Below, piece after piece: positions 24,978 through 33,281 of a stretch of DNA of 64,000 nt (the stretch's first letter is position 1; each line of letters starts with the position of its first letter). Source of the stretch: Afifella sp. IM 167 (GTDB taxonomy: Bacteria; Pseudomonadota; Alphaproteobacteria; Rhizobiales; Afifellaceae); assembly GCF_020144925.1 (NCBI RefSeq), contig NZ_NSLC01000004.1, forward strand, positions 124,001-188,000, given 5' to 3'. The notes below the pieces were generated by a model. That model searched no databases, was not told where the DNA came from, and was given only the letters and a program-made list of their open reading frames with translations. Position numbers and translations under genes: made by a program.

Positions 24978-25895
24978 TCAGGAGACGCCCGCCCTCCGGC
25001 GGCGCGGCGCTGGCTCCCTCGGGCGAAACACCACGGAAGGCGCGGTTTCCGCCGTCCCGCCGGGGGCGAGCGACAGGTCTGGCAGCACCCGGCCGGCGCG
25101 GTGGATATCGGCCTCGCCATCCTCCCCGGAAAGCTCCCAGGGCCGTTCCGGCGGCATCTCCCCGCTCACCTCATGGGCGCCGAGCCGACCGGCAACCGAT
25201 TCGCGCACCGCCTCCAGCATCGCCCGCCAGACGAGCCATTCGGCCCGGTCGCGGATGATGTGTTCCAGCTTCGGCTCCCAGGTGTACTTGCGATAGGCAT
25301 CCTTCGGCAGCCGCCGCGAGCGCGGGTCCATCTTTGCGATCTCCTCGCGCCACCAGCCCGAGCCCATCGGCCCCTTCACCCAGCGACGGACATAGGCGGG
25401 CGGCGCCGAGCCCTTCCAGTTCGAAGGTCGCACCGGCTTGCATTTCGGCGTCTCCACCTGCCAGCCCGGCCGCCGCCCCAGCGAGGCATGGACGCAGACG
25501 AGCTCGCCGAGCCGCCACCGGCAGCCGGGAAGCGTCGTATCCTCGCCGGAAGCCGCCTCCCCCACCAGCGCCTCCACCGCCTCGCCCACCTCCGGCGCCA
25601 TGTCGGAGACGAGCACGGAAGGCGCCTCGTGCAGAACGGGCGTGCCGCCCGAAAGCGCCACCAGCGCCTCTTCGATGAGGAGCGCGTCGGCATGCGGCGC
25701 CTCGGCGAGATGAACGGCATAGGCCTGCGGCCGGCCATCCGAAATCATGTGTGCCCCGGTCTCCCCGGCGCGCAGAACCGCGTCCCAGCCGCCTCCAGAC
25801 CATACCAGCGGCACGCCCGGCCCGAGAAACTCCCGCTTCGGAAGTTCCTCCTGGAAGGTCCATTGCAGCAGCTTTTCGATCGAAAGGCGCTTCAT
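24978..25895 (-). CDS. Hypothetical conserved-looking phage protein
   Basis: 305 residues, no family recognised. The N-terminus (LSIEKLLQWTFQEELPKRE) and central KPVRPSNWKGSAPPAYVRRW with WREEIAKMDPRSRRLPKDAY suggest a soluble phage protein of the kind coded at the end of rhizobial early operons. The C-terminus is proline- and arginine-rich. Its start overlaps the upstream gene by four bases. It is the last gene before the terminator at 24.86 kb. Confidence 0.55.
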   Translation of the reverse strand: MKRLSIEKLLQWTFQEELPKREFLGPGVPLVWSGGGWDAVLRAGETGAHMISDGRPQAYAVHLAEAPHADALLIEEALVALSGGTPVLHEAPSVLVSDMAPEVGEAVEALVGEAASGEDTTLPGCRWRLGELVCVHASLGRRPGWQVETPKCKPVRPSNWKGSAPPAYVRRWVKGPMGSGWWREEIAKMDPRSRRLPKDAYRKYTWEPKLEHIIRDRAEWLVWRAMLEAVRESVAGRLGAHEVSGEMPPERPWELSGEDGEADIHRAGRVLPDLSLAPGGTAETAPSVVFRPREPAPRRRRAGVS

Positions 25896-26170
25896 GCGGA
25901 GACCTCGGCGGCGCGGGCATCTTTGGCGGCCTCTGCCTCAAGCCATTCCTCCATCTCGCGAGACCACTTGGCATGTGTCTGCTCCGGACGAACGCGATAG
26001 CTGTAGAGCGCCCCCGAAGAGTAACTGCCGTAGCACCCCTCTGTCAGGACGCCGCGCTCGACATCGCTCGCCAGCACGTGCAGCGCTCCGGCCAGGTCTT
26101 CGCGCGTATCCGCCCCGAGCTTGAGTATCAGCACATGCGCCCGTTCCGGTGCCTTCCTCGTCTCCGCCAT
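25892..26170 (-). CDS. Small hypothetical phage protein
   Basis: 92 residues from ATG (MAETRKAPERAHVLILKLG); longer readings upstream are arginine-rich and unlikely. It has one beta-alpha unit (HVLILKLGADTREDLAGAL) followed by a tyrosine-containing segment and an alanine-glutamate helix. Overlaps the next gene by ATGA. Unknown function. Confidence 0.55.
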   Translation of the reverse strand: MAETRKAPERAHVLILKLGADTREDLAGALHVLASDVERGVLTEGCYGSYSSGALYSYRVRPEQTHAKWSREMEEWLEAEAAKDARAAEVSA

Positions 26171-26220
26171 CTCTCGTCTCCGCCGCTTTCCGCCTCTCTC
26201 CGATCCCCGCGCCCCGGCCC

Positions 26221-27381
26221 TCACGGCGGCGCCCTCTGCCCGCCCGCCTCAGTGCGCGCCCCGGCATCCCGCCCCTGCGGCGGCCATTCCGCCGGCGCCC
26301 AGAACCACGCCCCGCCCGTATCGGGCTTCAGCGGCCTCAGCCCCCTTTCGCCGGCAAGGTGGCGATACCAGGCGCGCCCGGCCTCGCTGTCGCGCTCGAT
26401 TTTTCGGAAGCGCGCCGCCTCCGCCTCGCCGGGCAGGTCGTCGGCCCGGCGCGTCGTTCCCGAGCCGGTGCGCACGGCCATCTCCACGATGAAGCGCCGC
26501 GCCTCGCCGCGCTCCAGGTCGCGGAAGAGCAGGATCCACCAGTCCCGGCTCCAGGCCGGCACGGCGACGAGCGGCGCCTTGCCGTCCTCCTCGCCCTTCA
26601 GCCGCTCCCAGCGCTTTTCGGCAAGGTAGGTGCCGATGGCGCAGGTGCGCTGGCGCGCCATGTTGCGGGCAAAGCCGAGATAGGCCGGAACGCCGGCAAA
26701 GGCCGCCTTGCGTTCCTCGGCCGAAAGCGCCTGCCAGGCGGCAAAGGCCCGCTTGTGGTCGTCGACGGGCGAAGTCGGCCATCTGGCGAGAAGCGCCTGG
26801 AAGGCGGAATCGGATTCCGGCGCGCCCCCGCCCCCGCCCCCGTCTGCAGGCGCAGGTGCATGCGCGCTCGCGCGCTCTCTCTCAATGGAGGGGTCAAGGG
26901 AGGGGTCAGGAGGGGTTGGGTGACATATGGAGTCACCCTTATCCGTCGCCGGTGTCACCCTTTGCGTGTCGCCGGTGTCACCCTTTTCGATGTCGCCCTT
27001 TTCCAAGGGTGACATGGTGTCACCCTTATTTCCCGCCGCCTCGGGCGCCGTTTGCCCGGCCTCGCCGGCCCCGGACAGGCCCTCCCAGCCCTCGCGCGCC
27101 AGGCGGTGCAGCACGTCGAGATCCATCGCGTATTCCGCCGAATCCCCCGGTCCACGCCCTCCGGCGCGCACCTGTCGGATAAGGCCGATTTCCACGAAGG
27201 CCTGCAGCACGCGCTGCACCTGCCGCGTCGAGGCCTCGGCCGCAGTCGCGATCGTCGCCACGGCCGGATAGATGCGGCTGCCGTCGTCCTCGGCCGCGTC
27301 CACGAGCTTCAGAAGAACGAGCTTGCGGCAATGCGTGCCCATGCGCGCGCGGAACGCGGCCCCGAGCAGATAGGCGCTCAT
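26221..27381 (-). CDS. Replication-type HTH protein with internal repeats
   Basis: 386 residues from ATG (MSAYLLGAAFRARMG). Residues ~1-80 are a winged helix like phage O/replication initiators (KLVLLKLVDAAEDDGSRIYP, STRQVQRVLQAFVEIGLIR). A linker of KGDT-type repeats follows, encoded by the iterated GGTGTCACCCTT DNA motif. The C-terminal ~190 residues contain AFAAWQALSAEERKAAF and a tryptophan-rich region. The layout (DNA-binding domain, repeats in the gene, helical C-terminus) resembles lambda O with its origin inside the gene. Confidence 0.65.
   Translation of the reverse strand: MSAYLLGAAFRARMGTHCRKLVLLKLVDAAEDDGSRIYPAVATIATAAEASTRQVQRVLQAFVEIGLIRQVRAGGRGPGDSAEYAMDLDVLHRLAREGWEGLSGAGEAGQTAPEAAGNKGDTMSPLEKGDIEKGDTGDTQRVTPATDKGDSICHPTPPDPSLDPSIERERASAHAPAPADGGGGGGAPESDSAFQALLARWPTSPVDDHKRAFAAWQALSAEERKAAFAGVPAYLGFARNMARQRTCAIGTYLAEKRWERLKGEEDGKAPLVAVPAWSRDWWILLFRDLERGEARRFIVEMAVRTGSGTTRRADDLPGEAEAARFRKIERDSEAGRAWYRHLAGERGLRPLKPDTGGAWFWAPAEWPPQGRDAGARTEAGGQRAPP
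26929..27027. repeat. Iteron-like GGTGTCACCCTT repeats, candidate origin
   Basis: Copies at 26929-26940 (GGAGTCACCCTT), 26951-26962, 26974-26985 and 27016-27027 (GGTGTCACCCTT), a degenerate copy at 26989-27000, and an inverted AAGGGTGAC at 27005-27013. Two copies share 18 bases (GTCGCCGGTGTCACCCTT) at 26945 and 26968. They lie inside the replication-type gene. Confidence 0.75.
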
Positions 27382-27434
27382 GGCGCGCCTCCCGGCCGTT
27401 GCCAAGTATTGGGGTGCCGGGCAAGAGTAGCGGG

Positions 27435-28148
27435 ATGAAAAGCCTGCCTCTCTGGGTGCGATGGCTGCCGGCCACCATTATCTGTGCCGCAATTGTGGTG
27501 GGCGTCGCGCGCCTGTTTACCATGCCCCCTCCCGATCTGCCGCCGGCGAGTGGCGAAAGCCCGGCGAGTGCGCTCGACTATTGGGCCGCGCGCTATCAGG
27601 GTCTGGCGGGAGGTGTGATGACACTTTGTGCGGCACTGATTGCCGGCAGTTATGTCATCCGGCAGATGCGCCAATCCAACCGGCATCACCGTGAAATGCT
27701 GGACACCGCGTGGAAGGGCCGGGAAGACGAGTGGCGTAAGACAGATGGATCTCTCAGATCCTTCGCGCGCGGTTTCGAGCGACTCGCCGGCGAAAGAATT
27801 GCCGTGATCGAAAGCAACGGAGAGCTCCCTGACGCTCGCGCACTTCAGGCGATCACATTTCCCTTCCAAGACATCAGCACTACGATCGATCTCCGCGTAG
27901 TAGGTTGCTCGGGTTCCGCGGCGGCTGCGGCCAAAGATCTTGCAGACAGTATCAGCGCCTTCAACAAACAGTGCCGGCGTCTTGAAGGGTTCAGGCACAG
28001 CGGAGTGCAACCAGACAGCAATAAATTCCGCGAAGAACTTCGAACACTCCAAAACTTTGCCCGGAACATCGGATATGACGCCAAGCGCGTGATCGAAATG
28101 GCGGACTACGCACGCCCGACGCCCCCTCCCGGCACCGAACCCGGATGA
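27435..28148 (+). CDS. Membrane protein on opposite strand (moron)
   Basis: 237 residues from ATG (MKSLPLWVRWLPAT). Two membrane segments near the N-terminus, about residues 9-29 (ATIICAAIVVGVARL) and 58-72 (GVMTLCAALIAGSYVI), then a cytoplasmic helical domain of ~150 residues with charged helices (RQSNRHHREMLDTAWKGRE). It interrupts the minus-strand early operon in antisense orientation and is less GC-biased than its neighbours. Likely expressed from the prophage by its own promoter. Function unknown; exclusion or phage defence is conceivable. Confidence 0.7.
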   Translation: MKSLPLWVRWLPATIICAAIVVGVARLFTMPPPDLPPASGESPASALDYWAARYQGLAGGVMTLCAALIAGSYVIRQMRQSNRHHREMLDTAWKGREDEWRKTDGSLRSFARGFERLAGERIAVIESNGELPDARALQAITFPFQDISTTIDLRVVGCSGSAAAAAKDLADSISAFNKQCRRLEGFRHSGVQPDSNKFREELRTLQNFARNIGYDAKRVIEMADYARPTPPPGTEPG

Positions 28149-28153
28149 ATCTC

Positions 28154-28498
28154 TCATTGCCCGCCCCTCCCCGCTTCCATAGCGCAGAGGATTTCCACCA
28201 GCGCGCCGAGCGGGCCTTCCGGCGTGCCGGAAGCGTCGCGCGCGAATGTCTCGCGCATCTCGTCGAGCCGCGCGCCGTGCTGCAGGGCGAAGGAAAGCGC
28301 GATGGCGCTGTCGTGCAGCACGATGTCCATGTCGGAGCCGGCCTTGCCGCCGGCGGCCGCCACGAACACCTCGCCGACACGCCCGTCCGGATAGAAGCCG
28401 ATCGTCGCCTCGAAGCGGCGCGGCGGCACGCCGGCGCGCGAAACGGTAAAGGGCAGCCGCTCCGAGGCCCGGCGATCGGGAAGCGCCTCGCGCGTCAT
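28154..28498 (-). CDS. TSCPD-domain protein
   Basis: 114 residues from ATG overlapping the stop of the cytosine methyltransferase gene. Residues ~28-100 (FEATIGFYPDGRVGEVFVAA, DIVLHDSAIALSFALQHGA) match the TSCPD domain best known from the C-terminus of class II ribonucleotide reductases (compare the ..GEIF.. and ..AISLALQ.G.. pattern). Here it stands alone, without the conserved cysteine tail. Its role in the phage is unknown. Confidence 0.7.
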   Translation of the reverse strand: MTREALPDRRASERLPFTVSRAGVPPRRFEATIGFYPDGRVGEVFVAAAGGKAGSDMDIVLHDSAIALSFALQHGARLDEMRETFARDASGTPEGPLGALVEILCAMEAGRGGQ

Positions 28499-30063
28499 GC
28501 CGCCACCTCTTCTTCCGCCGCGCCCTCTTTCTTCACGGCCATGTCGGCGCAGTTGGCCGCGACGAGCGCGCCCGCGGGCGGCGGGGGCACGGCGTTGCCG
28601 CACATGCGGATCGCCGCGGTTGCGGTCAGCGGACGCTCCTCCGCCCCGCCGCCAGCATCCCGGAAAAGCCCGCGGTCGATGACGTAGGAATCCGGAAAGC
28701 CCTGCGCCCGGAAGAGCTCGCGCGGCGTCAGCATGCGCATGCCGATGTCGACGATCTCGTGTTCGGCCCCCTCGATCGTCACGAGGCCGAAGCGCGGCTT
28801 GGCGGTCGCGGTGTGGAGCGGCTCCGAAAGCTCCTGGCCGACGGCCGTCCCGAAATATTTAATCAGGAAGGCACGCACCTGGTCTCTGTGCGTCCCGGTC
28901 GGGCTTATCGACCTCCTCGCCTCTTGCATGGCGCCGCGAAGCCCGGCGGAGACCATCTCGGCCGTCACCAGCGCCTGGTTCGCGCCGCGCTGGGTGATGG
29001 TGGAGACGGGCTCGCCCGCCCCATGGCCGGTCATGCCGCCGTTGTGCTGGGCGAGAAACACCGCGACGACCTGGTTGGCGTCCTTCGCCGACGCGGTCAC
29101 GGTGTGCAGCGGCGCATCGGCCGCCCGCGAAGCGCCGCCCTGCTGGGCGTAGGAAACGAACGGCGTCACCAGCATGTGGTGGTTGCCGGTGAGGACGGTC
29201 GAGACGGGCGCATCGACGCGCCGCGCCGTGTTGTTCGTCATGTTCTTCACGACGAACGGCTCGGCCGCCTCGATCACGTAGCGCTGCACGCCCCGGGCGA
29301 TGCGCGCCATGGTGTTCTCGGCGAGCGGCCGGTTCACCCGGATCCCCGTCGCCGCATGAAAAGCCTTCGCCTCCTCGCGGCTCATGAAGATCGAGGGGCA
29401 AGGCAGCGAGAAGTCGATGATCTCGGCGGCCGTCCGCCAAGGCTTTTTCCGGCCCGCCAGCACCGCCGGGTCGTCCGGCGCGCCGTGCGTCGGCTTCGAC
29501 CAGCAGATCTTCCGCCCGTCCCGCCGTGCGATCAGGAAGAACCGCTTGCGGATCGTCGGCGCGCCGTGGTCGCAGGCGCGCAGCTCGCGCCACTCGGCCT
29601 TGTATCCCGCTGTGCGCAGCCGCTTCAGCCAGTGCTCGAAGGTATGGCCGGCAAGCTCGCGGATCGGCGTGCCGTCCTCGTAGAGCGGCCCCCATGTCCG
29701 GAATTCTTCGACGTTCTCCAGGATGATGACCCGCGGGCGCACTTCTTCGGCCCAGCGCACCACCACCCAGGCGAGGTCGCGGATGTTGCGCTCGCGCGGC
29801 TTGCCGCCCTTCGCCTTGGAAAAATGCTTGCAGTCGGGCGAGGCCCAGAGGAGGCCGACAGGGCGCCGCCCGACGACATCGAACGGGCAGACCTGCCAGA
29901 TGTCCTTGGACAGATGCACGCAATCCGGATGGTTGATCGCGTGCATCGCCAGCGCCTCGGCGTCGTGGTTGATGGCGTAGTCGGGCGAGCGCCCCAGCGC
30001 CATCTCGATGCCGGTCGAGGCGCCGCCGCCGCCCGCGAAGCTGTCGACGATCAACTCGCGCAT
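28495..30063 (-). CDS. DNA cytosine-C5 methyltransferase
   Basis: 522 residues from ATG (MRELIVDSFAGGGG). Motif I FAGGGG at residues 9-14, catalytic cysteine 78 in SPDC instead of the usual PPC, motif VI ENV at 116-118, motif VIII-like RKRFFLIARR, and C-terminal motifs LTPRELFRAQGFPDSY and CGNAVPP. The middle is long and holds three internal TxTxxNQ-type repeats (PLHTVTASAKDANQVV, PVSTITQRGANQALV), as in several phage enzymes. It probably protects phage DNA from restriction. Confidence 0.88.
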   Translation of the reverse strand: MRELIVDSFAGGGGASTGIEMALGRSPDYAINHDAEALAMHAINHPDCVHLSKDIWQVCPFDVVGRRPVGLLWASPDCKHFSKAKGGKPRERNIRDLAWVVVRWAEEVRPRVIILENVEEFRTWGPLYEDGTPIRELAGHTFEHWLKRLRTAGYKAEWRELRACDHGAPTIRKRFFLIARRDGRKICWSKPTHGAPDDPAVLAGRKKPWRTAAEIIDFSLPCPSIFMSREEAKAFHAATGIRVNRPLAENTMARIARGVQRYVIEAAEPFVVKNMTNNTARRVDAPVSTVLTGNHHMLVTPFVSYAQQGGASRAADAPLHTVTASAKDANQVVAVFLAQHNGGMTGHGAGEPVSTITQRGANQALVTAEMVSAGLRGAMQEARRSISPTGTHRDQVRAFLIKYFGTAVGQELSEPLHTATAKPRFGLVTIEGAEHEIVDIGMRMLTPRELFRAQGFPDSYVIDRGLFRDAGGGAEERPLTATAAIRMCGNAVPPPPAGALVAANCADMAVKKEGAAEEEVAA

Positions 30064-30284
30064 GCCGCCCTCCCGGGCATGCCGAACAGAAAGTCCCGCC
30101 CGCCACGCCGCGTTTCCTCGGCATGGGCGCAGGCCGGGCAGAGGCCCGGCCATCCGCCGGTCGCGGCCTTCGAAGGCGAAAGAGCCGCCCGCCAGCCGAA
30201 AAGGCGGGCAATGCCCGCCATCTCCGCCTCGCTGGCGGCCGCCGCGCCGATCTTCCTGTCGCAGCCGCTGCAGGTCAGGAGCAT
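30051..30284 (-). CDS. Small zinc-ribbon protein
   Basis: 77 residues. Two CxxC pairs (CSGC near residue 5 and CPAC near residue 50) suggest a zinc ribbon; the linker contains RLFGWRAALS. It overlaps the methyltransferase start by 13 bases and the upstream gene by 10. Unknown function, possibly nucleic-acid binding. Confidence 0.6.
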   Translation of the reverse strand: MLLTCSGCDRKIGAAAASEAEMAGIARLFGWRAALSPSKAATGGWPGLCPACAHAEETRRGGRDFLFGMPGRAACAS

Positions 30285-31027
30285 GGCGTGCCCTCTAGCC
30301 GCCAGAGGCCGCGCCCGAGGCGCTCGAAAGGGCCTCTCTGCAATGTCTGGCGGATCTTCGCCCGTGCGTGGCGGTTGCGGCGCGCCGTCGCCGTTCCGGC
30401 GAGCGCCCGGTAGAGCGCCTCGATGGTCGCCGGCCCGTCCTGCAGCGCCATCCATTCCGAGACCGCCTCGCGCCACGTCCGACGCCTCAGCAGAGCCGGA
30501 ACGAACCGCGGCAGCGTGATGGGCGCAAAGCGTCCGGCAAGGCCGCAGCAGGCGAGTAGGTCGGCGTCGTTGCGTCCGTAGGCCGCGAGCACGCTCGCCG
30601 CGCCGGCATTAGCCCTGGCGCGCCGTCCATCCGGATGATGAAAATAAAGCCTCCCCTCGAGAAAAAGCGCCGCGTCGGCCCCGCCAAAGACATCGCGCTG
30701 GAACCAGGCCGTGTCGGTGCGCGCGAAAACGAGCGCGATTCCCCTGCCCCCGCCCCGGCCATGCGCGGCCATCTTCGCCATCCAGTTACCGATGACGCTG
30801 CGCGCATAGGGCGGGTTGAGGAAGACGCGGCCGAACCATTCGCGGGCAAGCCCGTCCCCATCTTCCCCTGGCGCCTCCACGAAGTGATGCGTGGCGGTCG
30901 GCCATGGGCGCGGCTCTGGCGCGGCGCAGGGGTCTAGGTCGAACGGACCGAGAGCGGCCAGCACATGCGGCGGTGTCAGCCAGACCTGCGAACCCGGCGG
31001 CGTGTTGTGCGGGTGCGCGCAGCTCAC
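30275..31027 (-). CDS. Phage N6-adenine methyltransferase
   Basis: 250 residues. The phage Dam-type pattern is clear: WLTPPHVLAALGPFDLDPCA near the start, catalytic NPPY at residues 71-74 (VFLNPPYAR), IALVFARTDTAWFQRDVF and LEGRLYFHHPDG. The C-terminal ~70 residues form an extra winged-helix-like segment (ATIEALYRALAGTATARR, KIRQTLQRGPFERLGRG) not needed for catalysis. Stop of the ParB/MT-A70 gene overlaps its start. Confidence 0.85.
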   Translation of the reverse strand: MSCAHPHNTPPGSQVWLTPPHVLAALGPFDLDPCAAPEPRPWPTATHHFVEAPGEDGDGLAREWFGRVFLNPPYARSVIGNWMAKMAAHGRGGGRGIALVFARTDTAWFQRDVFGGADAALFLEGRLYFHHPDGRRARANAGAASVLAAYGRNDADLLACCGLAGRFAPITLPRFVPALLRRRTWREAVSEWMALQDGPATIEALYRALAGTATARRNRHARAKIRQTLQRGPFERLGRGLWRLEGTPCS

Positions 31028-32580
31028 TTCGCCACCTCCAGCCGATAGCCGCCGCCGGGCCCCTTCACCGTCACGAGGCCGGCGAGCTCGCCCCGGCCCC
31101 GCGCCCGGTAGACCAGCGAGCCGAGCCGTTCGCGCGCCGCCCTGTCCCCGGCGCCGAAAAGCGCCGCCGCAAGCTCCTCCCGCGGCACCGTCTCGCCCGC
31201 CCGGGCGGAAAGCAGCGCCACGAGGCGGCCGAGCGGATCGTTCCTTGAAGCGTCAGGGGGCGGCGCCGCAGCCTCCCCACCTTCTCCCCCGGAGGGAGAA
31301 GGTGCCGAGCAGAGCGAGGCGGATGAGGGGGAAGCCTCGGCAGGCTGGGTGCTCGCCCTATTCCCTACGCCCTCTTCCGCTTCATTCCCCCAGGCATCCC
31401 ACCCCTCCCGCGCCGGCCCGCGGCGGTTGAGCTCGATCTTCGCGAGGCTCGGCCAGAGCCGCTCGATCATCTCGGCGACGGCCTCCGGCTTTTCGGAGTG
31501 CTCGCCCTTCCTGGAGCGGAAGACGGAGCGCTCCTGCGTGCCCTGTGCCGGCGCCGGCGGGCTGCCGCGCGTGCCGACGAGCAGGATCTCGTGGTCGACG
31601 CGGAACCAGTAGCCCATGCCGAGGCCGGACTCCTTCACCCAGACGGCGGAGCTCTTGTAGGCAAAGCCCCATGCGGCCATCACGCCGAGCGCGTCGGCGA
31701 GGTGCGGCACCGTCGCCCAGAGGAAGAGGATCGCATCGGCGGCGGCGATGTCGCCCACTGGCCGCGCCGCGATCTCCTCGGTGGGCGAGACCGGATAGTG
31801 GTTGCAGGCCGCCTTCTCGAGCCCGAGATCGGACCAGGCCTTCTGCTCCCATTCCGGATCGGCATAGATCACGCCGTAGCGCCTTTCGGGCAGCGCCTCC
31901 TGGCGCGCCCCGAGCTCGGCCTCGCGCACCGTGCGCCGCGCCTTCTTCTCGGCCTGCCGCTCGGCCCGCAGATCCTTCGCGACCCGCGCCAGCGCCTTCT
32001 TGCCGTCCGGCGCCCTCGCCACCTCGGCGAAAATTTTCGTCTGCTCGGCGAGCGGCAGCCGCGCGATCTGCGCCGCGGCCGAAACGGCGACAGAACCCCG
32101 GTCGACCGCGGCGACCAGCTCCGGCGCGCCATTCTGTGCCACCTGCCGGGCGCTCTTCACGCTTCGCTCGGAGACCGAAAGCATCTCCCCCGCTTCGGCG
32201 GCGGAAACCTCGTGCAACTCTGCACGAGGTTCGCGGTCCGTCCTCGCTCCCTGCCGCATATTGGCGACCCGCGCCGCCACCATGGCCCGCTGGCTATCGC
32301 TCAGATGCCGCCGGTGCAGGTTGTGCGACAACACGAAGGCGAGCGGATCGGCCGGCGCCTTGCCGGCGGCGACGAGGTCGGCATAAAGGACCGTCTCGAA
32401 CGGCACGCCGGTCTCTTCCGCCAGTTCGTAGCGGTTGCGCCCGTCGAGGATCATTTCCTCGTAAAGAACGATTGCCTTTTGCACGCCGTGCCTGCGGATG
32501 TCCTCCTTCAGCTCGGCGCGCGCCCGGCCCTCGATCATCGGAAAGAGGTTCGCCAGCGGGTGGAAGGGGATGGTCGTCAT
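31024..32580 (-). CDS. ParB-like / MT-A70 methyltransferase fusion
   Basis: 518 residues from ATG (MTTIPFHPLANLFPMI). N-terminal ParB-like domain (ELKEDIRRHGVQKAIVLYEE, ILDGRNRYELAEETG, FVLSHNLHRRHLS), helical linker, then an MT-A70 adenine methyltransferase with DPEW (about residue 240) in place of DPPW, the pattern NHYPVSPTEEIAARP, and GTRGSPPAPAQ. A low-complexity linker derived from a palindromic repeat leads to a C-terminal winged helix (GRLVALLSARAGETVPREE). A DNA- or RNA-modifying role is likely. Confidence 0.85.
   Translation of the reverse strand: MTTIPFHPLANLFPMIEGRARAELKEDIRRHGVQKAIVLYEEMILDGRNRYELAEETGVPFETVLYADLVAAGKAPADPLAFVLSHNLHRRHLSDSQRAMVAARVANMRQGARTDREPRAELHEVSAAEAGEMLSVSERSVKSARQVAQNGAPELVAAVDRGSVAVSAAAQIARLPLAEQTKIFAEVARAPDGKKALARVAKDLRAERQAEKKARRTVREAELGARQEALPERRYGVIYADPEWEQKAWSDLGLEKAACNHYPVSPTEEIAARPVGDIAAADAILFLWATVPHLADALGVMAAWGFAYKSSAVWVKESGLGMGYWFRVDHEILLVGTRGSPPAPAQGTQERSVFRSRKGEHSEKPEAVAEMIERLWPSLAKIELNRRGPAREGWDAWGNEAEEGVGNRASTQPAEASPSSASLCSAPSPSGGEGGEAAAPPPDASRNDPLGRLVALLSARAGETVPREELAAALFGAGDRAARERLGSLVYRARGRGELAGLVTVKGPGGGYRLEVAK
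31271..31332. repeat. Rhizobial-type palindromic repeat inside coding sequence
   Basis: Perfect ten-base inverted repeat ACCTTCTCCC (31279-31288) / GGGAGAAGGT (31294-31303), followed by GGATGAGGGGGA. This combination is the signature of palindromic repeats scattered between genes in rhizobia. Here it lies in frame within the methyltransferase linker and encodes a Ser-Pro-Gly-Glu stretch. Confidence 0.65.
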
Positions 32581-33281
32581 GGCCGCGCCCCTTGTGAAAA
32601 CAGCTCGACGCCCCGCGCCGGCCCGACCGGCCGCGCCGCGTCCTCGACAATCGCCGCATCCGCCTCGGGAAAGGCGCGCCGGCGAAGCTGGCGGCACACC
32701 GCCTGCGCGATCTCGCGCCCGGTCATCTCCCAGACCATTTGCGTGATGAGGACATGCCGCGTCGGGCGCTTGCCGAACGGCACCTGGTGGGCGCTGGCCT
32801 CGGCGATCAGTTCGTCGCGCCAGAGCAGGTCGAGGAGGTAGTAGGCTTGCGGCTGCTTCTGCGACCAGCGCGGCAGGTGCCATCGGTATAGCCCGCGAAA
32901 GCCCGTGCCATCGTCGGCATCCGGCGGCGCGCACCACAGCTCGTCGTAGCGGTGTCCGCCGGGACTGTGCAGCTCGTCGGGCGCTGCAAAGCGCGGCTGC
33001 CCGTTCTTGTAAGGCGTTCGGTCGAAGTGCTTCTCGTGCGCCACGACGACGACGGCATGCGCGGCGCGCGTAAACTGGCGCACCTGCTCGGCGAGCCGGA
33101 CGAGCGTGTCGCGCTCCGACTTGATCTCGAAGAGCGTCAGCCGGTCACGCTCCACCGCCGCGAGGTCGGCCCGGCAGCCGCCGCAGACCAGCTCGTGCAC
33201 CACGCGCGCCTTCGGCATCGCGTCGTGCAGGTGGGCCACGACAGCGTCGCGCAGCTCGCGTTCGGCTTCCGAGCCCGCCAT
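32577..33281 (-). CDS. PD-(D/E)XK nuclease-fold protein
   Basis: 234 residues from ATG ([18 protein letters not shown]). The nuclease-core pattern is visible: helix AERELRDAVVAHLHDA, D in CRADLAAVE, EIK in TLFEIKSERDTLVRLAEQ, then an alternating strand VVVVAHEKH. C-terminal ~100 residues form a separate helical domain (YYLLDLLWRDELIAE). It overlaps the ParB fusion by four bases. A DNA-processing role is likely; the exact family is not fixed. Confidence 0.65.
   Translation of the reverse strand: MAGSEAERELRDAVVAHLHDAMPKARVVHELVCGGCRADLAAVERDRLTLFEIKSERDTLVRLAEQVRQFTRAAHAVVVVAHEKHFDRTPYKNGQPRFAAPDELHSPGGHRYDELWCAPPDADDGTGFRGLYRWHLPRWSQKQPQAYYLLDLLWRDELIAEASAHQVPFGKRPTRHVLITQMVWEMTGREIAQAVCRQLRRRAFPEADAAIVEDAARPVGPARGVELFSQGARP

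Noticed and set aside
26929-27027. CRISPR array
   Set aside because: Repeats are about 12 bases with irregular short spacing and lie inside a coding gene.
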